Shown: positions 1-8,491 of the stretch, in pieces
How the letters are laid out: every line of letters starts with the position of its first letter
How positions within the stretch are numbered: position 1 is the stretch's first letter
Made by a program: the position numbers and the translations under genes
NCBI RefSeq assembly: GCF_004210295.1
Contig: NZ_SDAK01000001.1
Span: 1,984,001-2,048,000 of the forward strand
Length of the DNA: 64,000 nucleotides
DNA from: Lactococcus sp. S-13
GTDB taxonomy: Bacteria > Bacillota > Bacilli > Lactobacillales > Streptococcaceae
Direction of reading: 5' to 3'
The notes under the pieces: generated by a model
Database searches by the model: none
What the model was told of the DNA's origin: nothing
The model's input: only the letters and a program-made list of their open reading frames with translations

Positions 1-974
1 GTTTGCGTGAACCCCTTTATCTCTCGGCGCTCAAAGCCGTGAATTGCGCTAATTCATTGACCGATTTCTCTGATATCCAAAGTTTAGATCATCAAGGAGT
101 CCAGCAAGCTCTTCTTAATTTTTCTAAGCAATATCAAACACCAATGGTCGCTGCCAGTGAAAATGAACTTCTATCAGTACAAAATCTGACGGTCAAATTT
201 GATCAGCGTGAAGTTTTAAAGAATATTGACCTCAAAATTCAACAGGGAGAAAAAATTTCGATTGTCGGTAAAAACGGAGTAGGAAAATCAACCTTTGCCA
301 ATGCCCTCTGTCATTTTGTCGAGGCTGAGGGGGAGATTTTTTACCGGCAAAAATCTATAAAAGCAGATAGTATTTCAGAACGTGCTGCCAAAATTGGCTA
401 TATCATGCAAAATCCAAATCTGATGATTTCACAAAATATCGTCAGTGACGAAGTCGCCTCAGGACTTCGCTTGCGTGGGATAAGCGAAGAAATCATCAGC
501 GAAAAGGTCGAAAAAATTCTGAAAGTCTGTGGACTTTATCCCTTTAGAAATTGGCCCATCAGCTCTTTAAGTTATGGTCAGAAAAAAAGAGTGACCATTG
601 CTAGCATTTTAATTTTAGAGCCAGAAATTTTACTCCTAGATGAGCCGACAGCTGCTCAAGATTTGACATCCTACCGTGAAATCATGGATTTTTTGGATGA
701 ACTGAACCAAAAACTCCATCTGACCATGATTATGATTACACACGATATGTATCTCATCACAGAATATACCAATCGCACGCTTGTTTTTGCAGATGGAACA
801 ATTCTCGCCGATGATACACCTTACGAAATTCTTAAAAATGAGAAGTTTGTGATGAGCGGCAATCTCACCCAACCGAGTCTGTATGAGCTTGCAAAACAGA
901 CTGCTATTGATCCAATAGCGCTGACAACTGCTTTTATCAACTATCAATCTAAAGAAAGGACAGTCCATGAATAA
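1..974 (+). CDS. ECF-type ABC transporter ATPase, C-terminal half (5' truncated)
   Basis: This ATPase would energise uptake of a vitamin or metal together with the T protein that follows. The reading frame is open to the window edge, so the start lies upstream. The first ~50 residues (REPLYLSALKA onwards) look like the linker between two ABC domains, as in double ATPases of the YkoD/CbiO kind. The visible ABC domain has Walker A GKNGVGKST, a degenerate signature LSYGQKKR, Walker B ILLLDEPT and a switch His in ITHD. Its stop overlaps the start of the T-protein gene by 8 bases, so the two are translationally coupled. The substrate cannot be read from what is visible; the S component would lie outside the window. 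Confidence 0.85.
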   Translation, partial: LREPLYLSALKAVNCANSLTDFSDIQSLDHQGVQQALLNFSKQYQTPMVAASENELLSVQNLTVKFDQREVLKNIDLKIQQGEKISIVGKNGVGKSTFANALCHFVEAEGEIFYRQKSIKADSISERAAKIGYIMQNPNLMISQNIVSDEVASGLRLRGISEEIISEKVEKILKVCGLYPFRNWPISSLSYGQKKRVTIASILILEPEILLLDEPTAAQDLTSYREIMDFLDELNQKLHLTMIMITHDMYLITEYTNRTLVFADGTILADDTPYEILKNEKFVMSGNLTQPSLYELAKQTAIDPIALTTAFINYQSKERTVHE

Positions 975-1788
975 TCAACTTAAAGTCTTGGGATTCAAGG
1001 CCGGAACAGGTGTTATTTATGAAATAAATGCCACAGCAAAACTTTTGTTTTTTCTTTTGATATCCATCAGTAGCATGATTACTTATGACACCAGATACCT
1101 TGCTTTTGTTGCTATTTTCTCACTTATTTTATTCCGTTTTTCAAAAATTCCGTTTGCCTCAGTTAAACGGGTAGCCCAATTTGCAGCTCTCTTTGCACTA
1201 CTTAACCTGTTGTTTGTTTTTATTTTCGATGCTGGTTATGGTGTACGACTTTATGGCTCTCAAACGATGTTGGTTGGGCCATTGAGTAGTGAAGAGCTCT
1301 TCTATCTTTTCAATCTCGTTCTTAAATATCTCTGTACGATTCCTCTTGCTCTTTTATTCATTTTGACCACAAATCCTAGCCAATTTGCAAGCAGTCTGAA
1401 TAAGATTGGCTTACCTTATCGTTCTTCATATTCTGTTTCACTGGCCTTGCGCTATATTCCAGATATGCAAGAAAAGTTTATAGCAATTCGTAATGCGCAA
1501 GAGGCTCGAGGAATGGATTTATCTAAAAAGGTCAACTTGTTTTTACGAATTAAGCTGAACGTACAACTTTTGCTCCCTCTCATTTTTTCAAGCTTGGAGC
1601 AAATTGATAGCATTTCAACGGCAATGGAACTCCGACGATTTGGTAAAAAGAAAAAAAGAAGCTGGTACAGCTATCAACCATTGCAGGCAAAAGATTATTT
1701 TGTAATCTTTATCGCAATTTTAGGCGTTTTAACAGTGATTGCCCTTTTCTTTGTCAATCAAGGTCGATTTTTCAATCCTTTTCGTTAA
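967..1788 (+). CDS. Energy-coupling factor transporter transmembrane (T) protein, EcfT/YkoC-like
   Basis: This is the integral membrane coupling subunit of an ECF transporter. The 273-residue protein has several hydrophobic segments in its first two thirds. It then carries the two short Ala-Arg-Gly type coupling motifs that contact the ATPases: AQEARGMD near residue 180 is clear, and a second (AMELRRFG) lies near residue 220. A last membrane segment follows at ~245-265. It overlaps the preceding ATPase gene by 8 bases and is the last gene of that operon; a terminator hairpin follows ~95 bases downstream. Substrate unknown. Confidence 0.85.
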   Translation: MNNQLKVLGFKAGTGVIYEINATAKLLFFLLISISSMITYDTRYLAFVAIFSLILFRFSKIPFASVKRVAQFAALFALLNLLFVFIFDAGYGVRLYGSQTMLVGPLSSEELFYLFNLVLKYLCTIPLALLFILTTNPSQFASSLNKIGLPYRSSYSVSLALRYIPDMQEKFIAIRNAQEARGMDLSKKVNLFLRIKLNVQLLLPLIFSSLEQIDSISTAMELRRFGKKKKRSWYSYQPLQAKDYFVIFIAILGVLTVIALFFVNQGRFFNPFR

Positions 1789-1881
1789 AAATAGAGCCAA
1801 AAATTTCCTTACCATAGTCAAGATGACGTGAAACATTTTTCTTTAAGTGAAATAGAGCAGACTAAATTTGTCTACACACTG

Positions 1882-1907
1882 AAAGCAGAGTAATCTGCTT
1901 TTTGTTG
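1882..1907 (+). terminator. Rho-independent terminator after the ECF genes
   Basis: An 8-bp perfect stem (AAAGCAGA / TCTGCTTT) with loop GTAA is followed by a T-rich tract. It separates the ECF operon from the fhu promoter just downstream. Confidence 0.7.
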
Positions 1908-1909
1908 TC

Positions 1910-1938
1910 TTGCAAAAATGACCGGAAAATGGCATAAT
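1910..1938 (+). promoter_or_regulatory. Sigma-A-type promoter for the XRE-fhu operon
   Basis: A -35 TTGCAA and a -10 CATAAT are separated by exactly 17 bases. It lies right after the terminator and ~110 bases before the XRE gene. Position and spacing support it; no operator is obvious. Confidence 0.55.
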
Positions 1939-2050
1939 AGGGAGTGTAAAAAACTTTTTACAAAAAATGATTTATAAAAAAATAAAATTTAAAAATTAAC
2001 GAAAAAGAGGGAGAAAATGATTTTTCTCAGCTCAACTAGAAGGGATAATT

Positions 2051-2344
2051 ATGGAAAATAGAATCCGTGAATTGCGTCGTCAAAAACATCTATCACAAGA
2101 AGACATTGCCCATATTGCTCATGTTTCAAGGCAAACAATCAACGCTATTGAAAATGATAAGTATGACCCAGAATTACTACTAGCTTTCAAATTGGCAGAA
2201 ACTTTGGGGACAACGGTTAATGAGCTATTTAGCTATCAACCAGCAGTCATAAAAAGGAAAGAAAACGATGTATTTTGGTGCGAAAAATATCAATGTGTCT
2301 TATGGAAAAGAGCAGGTATTGAAAAACGTAACGTTGTCGATTGA
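2051..2344 (+). CDS. Small XRE-family helix-turn-helix regulator
   Basis: A short cytoplasmic DNA-binding protein of the single-domain XRE type, probably a regulator of the operon it heads. The helix-turn-helix covers residues ~3-60 (IRELRRQKHLSQEDIA, then VSRQTINAIEN). Many relatives end soon after a VNELF motif at ~65-70 residues; this frame continues to 97 residues. The last ~25 codons run over the start of fhuC in another frame, an overlap of 77 bases. The tail is Cys- and Trp-containing and unlike the domain, so it may be non-functional read-through or the result of a lost stop codon. The start has a usable upstream GAAGGGA sequence. Confidence 0.75.
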   Translation: MENRIRELRRQKHLSQEDIAHIAHVSRQTINAIENDKYDPELLLAFKLAETLGTTVNELFSYQPAVIKRKENDVFWCEKYQCVLWKRAGIEKRNVVD

Positions 2345-3047
2345 AAAAGGAAAAACGACAGCGATTATTGGAGTCAATGGTTCTGGAAAATCAACAATTT
2401 TAAAAGCACTAGGTCGTTTGATTAAGATAGAAGGAGAGGTAATTTTTGATAATCAAAAATTAACAAAATTTACCAATCGTGAAATTGCTCGCATCTTAGC
2501 CCTTCTTCCTCAAGGCATCACAGCACCAGAGGACATTACGGTTTTGGAATTAGTCAGTCTGGGGCGTTTTCCTCACCAAAAGTTAATGCAACAACATTTA
2601 TCAAAAAAAGATGAACTTTTTGTAGAACTACTGATGAAAGAAACTTCTGTGTGGGAAATCAAAGACAGTAAGGTTTCAGAACTTTCAGGTGGGCAAAGGC
2701 AGCGCGTTTTTATTACCATGATTTTGGCGCAAGACAGCGAAATTATTTTGCTTGATGAACCGACCACTTATTTGGACTTGGCACATCAGTTAGATATCTT
2801 GTGTTTGCTCAAAGATTTGGCGACCAAGCGGCATAAAACAATCGTTTATGTAATTCATGATTTAAATCAAGCGGCTCGCTTTGCTGATTGTCTTATTTTG
2901 GTCAAAGATGGACAAGTTGTGGGGCAGGGAACAGTAGAAGAACTATTTACCGAGAAAACCTTGAAAGATTGCTTTGGCCTAGATGTCACTTTGGGCTGTG
3001 ATACCTTTACGAAAAGTCTGATGATTACTGGGGTGAAAGATGCCTAA
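2268..3047 (+). CDS. fhuC: Iron-siderophore/heme ABC transporter ATP-binding protein FhuC
   Basis: ATPase of a FecCD-type importer for ferric siderophores or heme. The 259 residues hold Walker A GVNGSGKST (~35-43), signature LSGGQRQR (~140), Walker B IILLDEPT (~160) and the switch His in VIHDLNQA. An AGGAAAG sequence 6 bases before the ATG fixes the start even though it lies inside the XRE reading frame. It overlaps the next permease gene by 8 bases. The order ATPase, permease, permease, binding protein, LysR regulator matches the lactococcal fhuCBGDR cluster, which is reported to affect heme homeostasis; that assignment rests on gene order. Confidence 0.88.
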   Translation: MYFGAKNINVSYGKEQVLKNVTLSIEKGKTTAIIGVNGSGKSTILKALGRLIKIEGEVIFDNQKLTKFTNREIARILALLPQGITAPEDITVLELVSLGRFPHQKLMQQHLSKKDELFVELLMKETSVWEIKDSKVSELSGGQRQRVFITMILAQDSEIILLDEPTTYLDLAHQLDILCLLKDLATKRHKTIVYVIHDLNQAARFADCLILVKDGQVVGQGTVEELFTEKTLKDCFGLDVTLGCDTFTKSLMITGVKDA

Positions 3048-3990
3048 AAAACGTTTTTTGACGGTCTTGTTAAGCCTCGTTTTTTCTTTACTCATTTTAT
3101 CCCTACTCTATCTGATGTTGGGAAATCAAAATGTTCCGCTAGACCAGCTTTTTACGAATAAGATGGTCACACAACTTCGCCTTCCAAGACTCCTAAGCTT
3201 ATATTTAACGGGTTTTTTGCTCGCTGTTAGTGGTTTTCTGGTTCAATTGATGACGCGTAACCCTATCGCTGAAATGGCGACGCTAGGTATTTCTGGTGGG
3301 TCAAGTCTTGCTTTATCAATTGTGCTAACGTTGGGCTTATCGACAAATGATGGGATTTCCGTACTTATCTCTGCAATTGGTGCCTTTGTGGCACTTTGTT
3401 TGGTAATGCTATTGACGGCGCGCACTCATTTCCAACCTCTCAAAGTGGTGTTGGTCGGCACGTCTGTTGGACTTTTTACGACGAGTTTGGCAAGTTCTTT
3501 GACTTTTGCTAGTCATGATACTCAGGCTTACTTTCGGTGGATTGTTGGTTCTTTCTCAGGGATTACTCAGGTAAAAGTGTGGTTAATGGCACTTGTTAGC
3601 TTAATTTTTCTTTTGTTGCTTTTTATCTTTTCCAGTCAAATCAGACTTTTGGTTTTTGGAGATGAACTGGCAAGATCACTTGGTGTGTCGGTCAATCAGG
3701 TGCGTTTGTTGATTATGACTTTGGTCGCTTTAGCCTCGGGTGTGACAGTAGCTTCCGTTGGGGTGGTGAGTTTTGTTGGTCTGATTGCTCCGCATATCGT
3801 CAAAAAAATCGCGCGGACTAACTTCTGGCAAAACATTTTTTTATCGGTTTTGGTGGGAATGTTTTTGCTTGTTGGTGCTGATTTGATTGCTCGTAATCTT
3901 TTTAAACCTTATGAATTTCCAGCAGGAAGTGTGACAATGCTTCTTGGTGCACCCTTTTTTCTTTGGGTGATTTCAAAGGAGGCGAAATAA
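3040..3990 (+). CDS. fhuB: FecCD-family iron transporter permease FhuB
   Basis: Membrane permease subunit of the iron/heme importer. The 316-residue protein has about nine hydrophobic segments. It shows typical FecCD features: RLPRLL near the N terminus, NPIAEMATLGISGG in the first third, and a GLIAPHIVKKI loop (~245) that contacts the ATPase. The start overlaps fhuC by 8 bases and the next gene begins directly after the stop, so fhuCBG is one translation unit. FhuB and FhuG are separate ~310-residue half permeases here, as in Gram-positive bacteria, not the fused form of E. coli. Confidence 0.88.
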   Translation: MPKKRFLTVLLSLVFSLLILSLLYLMLGNQNVPLDQLFTNKMVTQLRLPRLLSLYLTGFLLAVSGFLVQLMTRNPIAEMATLGISGGSSLALSIVLTLGLSTNDGISVLISAIGAFVALCLVMLLTARTHFQPLKVVLVGTSVGLFTTSLASSLTFASHDTQAYFRWIVGSFSGITQVKVWLMALVSLIFLLLLFIFSSQIRLLVFGDELARSLGVSVNQVRLLIMTLVALASGVTVASVGVVSFVGLIAPHIVKKIARTNFWQNIFLSVLVGMFLLVGADLIARNLFKPYEFPAGSVTMLLGAPFFLWVISKEAK

Positions 3991-4929
3991 ATGAAAAAAC
4001 GTTTTGCCTTATTGATCTTGGCTCTTATTTGGCTCATTATCATGAATTTGACTCAGTTCTCACTGAACGCAAAAATTTTAGCGCTTTTGATTCCTGAGTT
4101 TCGATTGCCACGTTTATTGACGGTTTTAGCGGCTGGTGTGGCCTTATCCGTTGCTGGATTTATCATCCAAAGTATCACTGAAAATCCACTGGCAGATAGC
4201 GGCACAATTGGTATCACGTCAGGCGCTTCGGCGGGGAGTGTCGCTTTTCTTTTAATTGCGGATCGCTTTGATCTGACAGGAATGTGGAATTTTTCTTATC
4301 CTATTTTCGCTCTGCTTGGCGCGCTTGTTGCTTTTGCAATGATTTACCTCTTTGCTTTGCGAAAAAATGTTAGCTCGGTGCGTGTCCTTCTGACGGGAAT
4401 TGCGATTACAGCTTTTTTTCAAGCGTTGATTACTTTAGGGCAACTGTCGGTTAATGCTTTTGATTTTCAAAAGGTTGCAGTTTGGTTGTCGGGCGATGTG
4501 TGGCAAACAGGAAGTTCTTACCTTCTAGTTTGCTTGGTGTTATTGCTCGGTGGATTGGCTGTTTTACCGTTTTTTCTCAAAAAGTTGGAGATTTTGACTT
4601 TGGGAGAAGAGATGGCGACAGCGCTCGGCTTGGAAGTTAGAAAAACGAAGCTTCAACTTTATTTGCTAGCTTTGCTCTTTGCTGCTGTAGGTGTTCTTCT
4701 GGTTGGAGGATTGGCTTTTGTGGGCTTGATTGCACCACATATTGCGCGTGAAATCATGGGTTTTAAACCACGACGAAGATTGCTTGCAACCGCACTCTCT
4801 GGAATGATAATTCTATGTTTTGCAGACCTTGTATCACAGATGATTATCGCTCCGTCAAGTCTACCTTTGGGCTTTGTTGTTGCCTTCATTGGCGCCCCTT
4901 ATTATATTTACCTCATTCAAAAAGTTTAG
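3991..4929 (+). CDS. fhuG: FecCD-family iron transporter permease FhuG
   Basis: Second permease of the iron/heme importer, paralogous to FhuB. The 312 residues share RLPRLLTVLAAG near residue 30, NPLADSGTIGITSGAS near 65 and GLIAPHIARE near 240, the ATPase-contact loop. The start codon follows the fhuB stop immediately, and GGAGG lies in the last fhuB codons. A 170-base gap with no clear terminator separates it from fhuD. Confidence 0.87.
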   Translation: MKKRFALLILALIWLIIMNLTQFSLNAKILALLIPEFRLPRLLTVLAAGVALSVAGFIIQSITENPLADSGTIGITSGASAGSVAFLLIADRFDLTGMWNFSYPIFALLGALVAFAMIYLFALRKNVSSVRVLLTGIAITAFFQALITLGQLSVNAFDFQKVAVWLSGDVWQTGSSYLLVCLVLLLGGLAVLPFFLKKLEILTLGEEMATALGLEVRKTKLQLYLLALLFAAVGVLLVGGLAFVGLIAPHIAREIMGFKPRRRLLATALSGMIILCFADLVSQMIIAPSSLPLGFVVAFIGAPYYIYLIQKV

Positions 4930-5099
4930 CTTTTAAACTTAAAAACAGTGATTTGCCAAGGCAAAGTTACTTAACAGCGTTCAAGTGGCTAGAGACTGAT
5001 GAAAAAGAGAAAAAATGCAATTTGCATCTTTTCAAGCACACTATTTTTTCTAAGTTTCGTCGTTTCTGGGCAACTGAACTCACATCTTAAGGAGAAAAC

Positions 5100-6035
5100 A
5101 TGAAAAAAGTACTCACAACTCTTATCGCAGGAGCGGCCTTATTGACTTTAGCTGCTTGTTCATCTTCCACTTCAAAGTCGTCTTCTGATGACAAAACAGT
5201 GACTTTTCATGCTTTAAATGGGGAGGTCAAGGTGCCGGCTAATCCTAAGCGGATTGCTGTGCAAAATTATCCTGATGAGGTTGCTTCACTTGGTAGCAAT
5301 GTCGTTGGGACAGATTCGTGGGCTTATCCTAATCCATTTTTGACAAAAAATCAAAAGAAAAATATGATAGATTTGGGAGCGCCAAAATTTAATTTGGAAA
5401 AATTAATTGCGCAAAGCCCTGATTTAATCATCACTGTGGATAAGGATCAGGTGGCAGATTATGAGAAAATTGCCCCAACTGTGCTTGTGAATTATAAAAA
5501 ACTTTCAGGAATGAACCAATCTTTGGATTATTTTGCAAAATTGCTCAATCGCGAAACGGAGAAGGAGAATTTCTTGAAGTCTTTCAAGAAAACAGCAGCG
5601 GCTCAAAAAGCAAAGTTGGAGAAAGTTGATATAAAACCAAGCGAAAATACGATTTCTTTGTTAGAGCTTCAAGGGGATAAGATTTATGCTTTTGGTGATA
5701 ATTTTGCGCGAGGCGGGCAAGCTTTGACGACAGGATTAGGTTTTAAACAATCGAAAAAGATGGCGGAATTGTCTAAAGGAACAGGTTATGCTGAGGTCAA
5801 TGCAGAGAGTTTAGCGGCTTTTGATGCTGATTATCTCTTTGTTGATTTTGCTGAGAAAGATAAAGCGCAATTTGCAGCCTTAGAAAATAATCCAGCTTGG
5901 AAAAATCTTAAAGCTGTTAAAGAGGGTCATGTTGTGACAATGGACTACGATAAAGTTTATTTCTTTGGTGGGCCAACAGCGTCACAAAAGGAGTTGTCAC
6001 TTTATACGGATGCTATCATCAATGCTACAAAATAA
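5100..6035 (+). CDS. fhuD: Iron-siderophore/heme-binding lipoprotein FhuD
   Basis: Extracellular substrate-binding lipoprotein of the importer. It has a lipoprotein signal: KK at the N terminus, a hydrophobic stretch and lipobox LAACSS, so Cys20 would be lipidated. The mature part is a class III periplasmic-binding-protein fold: VKVPANPKRIAV near the start, a KLIAQSPDLIIT segment around 100, and a C-terminal DADYLFVDF segment. An AAGGAG sequence precedes the ATG. A strong terminator follows. The ligand is not readable; ferric hydroxamate or heme are the family options. Confidence 0.87.
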   Translation: MKKVLTTLIAGAALLTLAACSSSTSKSSSDDKTVTFHALNGEVKVPANPKRIAVQNYPDEVASLGSNVVGTDSWAYPNPFLTKNQKKNMIDLGAPKFNLEKLIAQSPDLIITVDKDQVADYEKIAPTVLVNYKKLSGMNQSLDYFAKLLNRETEKENFLKSFKKTAAAQKAKLEKVDIKPSENTISLLELQGDKIYAFGDNFARGGQALTTGLGFKQSKKMAELSKGTGYAEVNAESLAAFDADYLFVDFAEKDKAQFAALENNPAWKNLKAVKEGHVVTMDYDKVYFFGGPTASQKELSLYTDAIINATK

Positions 6036-6038
6036 AAG

Positions 6039-6075
6039 AAAAAAAGTGTATAATCAGGCTATACACTTTTTTTGA
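6039..6075 (+). terminator. Strong terminator after fhuD
   Basis: A 14-bp perfect inverted repeat (AAAAAAAGTGTATA and its complement) with a 7-base loop ends in seven T. It lies between fhuD and the LysR gene, so the regulator is reached only by read-through or by its own weak promoter near the hairpin. Confidence 0.85.
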
Positions 6076-6097
6076 TACAATATGAAGGATTGATGAA

Positions 6098-7004
6098 ATG
6101 AATATTAAACAATTACGTTATGTGGTGGCAATCGCCAATAGTGGTACTTTTCGAGAAGCTTCTGAGCAACTTTTTGTGAGCCAACCTTCCATGTCAATCG
6201 CTGTTAAGGATTTGGAACAAGAGCTTGGTTTTCAGATTTTCGAGCGTACGAATACGGGGGCTACATTAACGATTGAGGGAGAACGTTTTTACGAGCAGGC
6301 GCAAACGGTTTTGCGAAATTTTGAATCTTTTGAGTCAAAATACTCTAAACCGAAGGAATCAGACAAGATTTTTTCTGTTGCTAGTCAGCACTATGATTTC
6401 TTGGCACCTGTGGCGGTAGAATTTGCGAAAAAAAAATCGTGAAATCAAGAATTTTCGGATTTTTGAGTCTACGACTTATAATATTTTGCAAGAAGTAGCG
6501 CAAGGACACAGCGAGCTTGGCGTGGTTTATCTGAATAAGCAAAATCGCTCAGGAATTTTGCGGATGCTTAATAAGTTGGAGCTGGATTACGAAGAAATTT
6601 TCTTGTCGCAAACGCATATCTATATTCGTAAGGGGCATCCTTTGGCTCAACGAGAATCTATCTCGGCAAATGATTTGAAGCCACTTGACCGGGTACGGTT
6701 TACGCAGGAAAATGAACAATTCTTGTATTACTCAGAGGATTTGGTTGAGACTTTTGAAAATACTTTGATTTACAATGTGACTGACCGGGCCAGTCTAAAC
6801 GGGATTTTGGAGCGGACAGATGCTTATGCGACTGGTTTGGGCTTCATTGATGATGCGAGTGTGCACAATGTGACCGTCGTGCCAATGGACGGAGACAACG
6901 GCAATAGTTTGATTTTGGTCAAACATCGCGGTCATTTATTGTCCAACGCCGCAGCTTCTTACAAACGGAGTCTGGAAGTTTATTTTGAAAATTATAAGTT
7001 TTAG
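6098..7004 (+). pseudogene. fhuR: LysR-family regulator FhuR, frameshifted in an A-run
   Basis: A LysR-type regulator placed where the lactococcal fhu activator sits. The first frame (6098-6442) has the helix-turn-helix (SGTFREASEQLFVSQPSMS) and stops after EFAKKKS. The second frame (to 7004) continues the effector domain from NREIKNFRIFESTT. The break is a run of nine A at 6428-6436; eight A would read EFAKKNREIKN and give one ~301-residue protein, the usual LysR length. This could be a real inactivating mutation, a slippage-prone tract that allows some full-length product, or a homopolymer sequencing error. If real, only the DNA-binding part plus a stub is made. Confidence 0.8.
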
Positions 7005-7018
7005 GTAAAAATATAGAG

Positions 7019-7047
7019 AAATCACTGACGAAACAGTGATTTTTTTG
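7019..7047 (+). terminator. Terminator after the LysR gene
   Basis: AAATCACTG / CAGTGATTT form a 9-bp stem with loop ACGAAA, followed by seven T. Confidence 0.75.
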
Positions 7048-7100
7048 CTGACGAAAATTAAGGCTACAAAAAAAGGATTTCCTCTTCAAAAAAAGAAATC

Positions 7101-7160
7101 CGTCAGTAAATTCTCTGGCTTTTCAGTTCAAAAAGGAAATCCGTCAGTAAAAATTCTGCT
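7101..7160. repeat. Two copies of the dispersed CGTCAGTAAA repeat
   Basis: CGTCAGTAAATTCTCT at 7101-7116 and a variant CGTCAGTAAAAATTCT from 7143 are each preceded by GAAATC or GGAAATC. They lie between convergent genes; the second copy includes the stop codon of the minus-strand gene at 7144. Confidence 0.7.
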
Positions 7161-7737
7161 CAATTTCTTCGTCATCAGCAAAATTATCGGTTGTTGCAGG
7201 GTCGTCAGCATTTTCTCCGTCATCACTTTCGTCAAGCTCATCATCCGGTGCAAAATCAATGATTCGATGCTCAATAGCTGCGGTTTGAAGGATTTTTCCA
7301 ATTCGTTTGATGGCCCCTGAAAAGTAATAAAGATAATAATCTTCTTTCATCGAGCCAACGTGGACGTAGCCCATGAATAAATTTGTGGCAATTTTCACAT
7401 CTGTTAAGCGGTCGAACATCAAACTTTCGCTCGTGTGTCTAAAAGGCTGCCAATGTGCGTAAATCAAGCGATTGAGGCTAGTTAGACCAAAGGCATAATA
7501 ACCTTGCGTGGTTCGCCATTTGATTTTGCTGGGCTGCTCTTTGCCCTCTTCGTCTAAAGCGGATTCTGCTGATTGAAAACGGATGAGAAATGAAATTTTA
7601 ACTTCCTCATCATCCAGCAAGGCCTGTTCCAATAATTTGAAGTGCTTATTTCCTAGCCAATTTCCCAAAATGGGGAGCAAATGGCGACCGAGTTTGTATT
7701 GTTTTGCAAAATCTTGCATTTCCTGAGCTGATTTCAT
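7144..7737 (-). CDS. Hypothetical protein with acidic C-terminal tail
   Basis: Not recognised with confidence. The 197-residue protein has no signal peptide or membrane segment. The central part (~45-150) is rich in beta-prone and aromatic residues (KWRTTQGYYAFGLTSLNRL, YVHVGSMKEDYYLYYFSG) and could be a PH-like fold. The last ~40 residues are strongly acidic (DDELDESDDGENADD). It lies 24 bases downstream of a small membrane-protein gene on the same strand and is probably co-transcribed with it. Start chosen at the ATG at 7737. Confidence 0.6.
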   Translation of the reverse strand: MKSAQEMQDFAKQYKLGRHLLPILGNWLGNKHFKLLEQALLDDEEVKISFLIRFQSAESALDEEGKEQPSKIKWRTTQGYYAFGLTSLNRLIYAHWQPFRHTSESLMFDRLTDVKIATNLFMGYVHVGSMKEDYYLYYFSGAIKRIGKILQTAAIEHRIIDFAPDDELDESDDGENADDPATTDNFADDEEIEQNFY

Positions 7738-7761
7738 TTCGTCAACTTTCTGTTATTAAAT

Positions 7762-8172
7762 TTAAAGATTAGAGGCTTTTGCTGATAGCCAGATATTTCC
7801 TAAAGAAATAGCCAAAACAATCAAAGTAAAATAATTCGTCAGGATATACTGATTATTGACCACATAATAAGCCGTCCAAAGTCCAGTCATTACCGTCAGA
7901 ATGGCAAGAAAGATAAAAGTGATACTCCATAAGCGAAAGACCACAAAAACGAGAGCGGCCACTCCTAAAAGGAAAACGATTGTCTGCCAACTAAAAATAA
8001 AATGACGTAAATTAAACCACTGAAGTCCCACTGCAGAACGGATAGAGGTAAGTCCTTTTTTCAGACTCAAATCAAACGAATTAGCTGGTGCGCTCAGCAC
8101 TTTAAAAAGGCTGCAAAGACTGTAAAGCCATAAGCAAATATTCACAATTAAAAATAAATAAGTTTTTTTCAT
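7762..8172 (-). CDS. Small hypothetical membrane protein (four TM segments)
   Basis: The 136-residue protein has four predicted membrane segments, at roughly residues 5-25, 60-80, 83-103 and 112-132, joined by short loops. No motif points to a function. It is the first gene of a two-gene minus-strand unit, with a TATAAT box ~25 bases upstream and AAGGAG 13 bases before the ATG, a rather long spacing. Confidence 0.6.
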   Translation of the reverse strand: MKKTYLFLIVNICLWLYSLCSLFKVLSAPANSFDLSLKKGLTSIRSAVGLQWFNLRHFIFSWQTIVFLLGVAALVFVVFRLWSITFIFLAILTVMTGLWTAYYVVNNQYILTNYFTLIVLAISLGNIWLSAKASNL

Positions 8173-8491
8173 ATCGTATTCAAAGCTCCTTGTTATATTA
8201 TACGAAATTTTTGTAAAAAATAACTTTTCAAATATATCTCACAGAGATGTTTTTTACATGAACGAAATAAAAGAGTCAGAAAAAAGCATCCATAAAATAC
8301 ACCCAAAGAAAAAAAGAACAGAGAAAATGCTGACGAAAATTTACTGACGTAAAAAAAGACAATTTTGTCAGTAAATAAAAGGGCTTACAGAAAATCAAGG
8401 CTAGAAAAAAAACAAAATTTATAGTAAAATTAAATTTGTAAACGAACGAACTCAATTTCGCTCAGTAAAAAATAAACGGAGAATTCACAAA
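8173..8491. other. Intergenic region between divergent genes
   Basis: This 319-base AT-rich gap holds a minus-strand TATAAT (8197-8202) for the membrane-protein gene, one copy of the dispersed repeat (GAGAAAATGCTGACG at 8321-8335, with ACTGACG and GTCAGTAAAT following at 8343-8375), and the gpmA upstream region with a likely -10 TAAAAT at 8425-8430. I see no coding sequence. Confidence 0.6.

Noticed and set aside
4815-5090. 91-codon frame across the fhuG end and the gap before fhuD
   Set aside because: It begins inside fhuG in another frame, has no ribosome-binding site and shows no recognisable domain.
7036-7320. 94-codon plus-strand frame over the repeat region
   Set aside because: It runs through a terminator and the repeats, then antisense to the minus-strand gene at 7144; no start signals.
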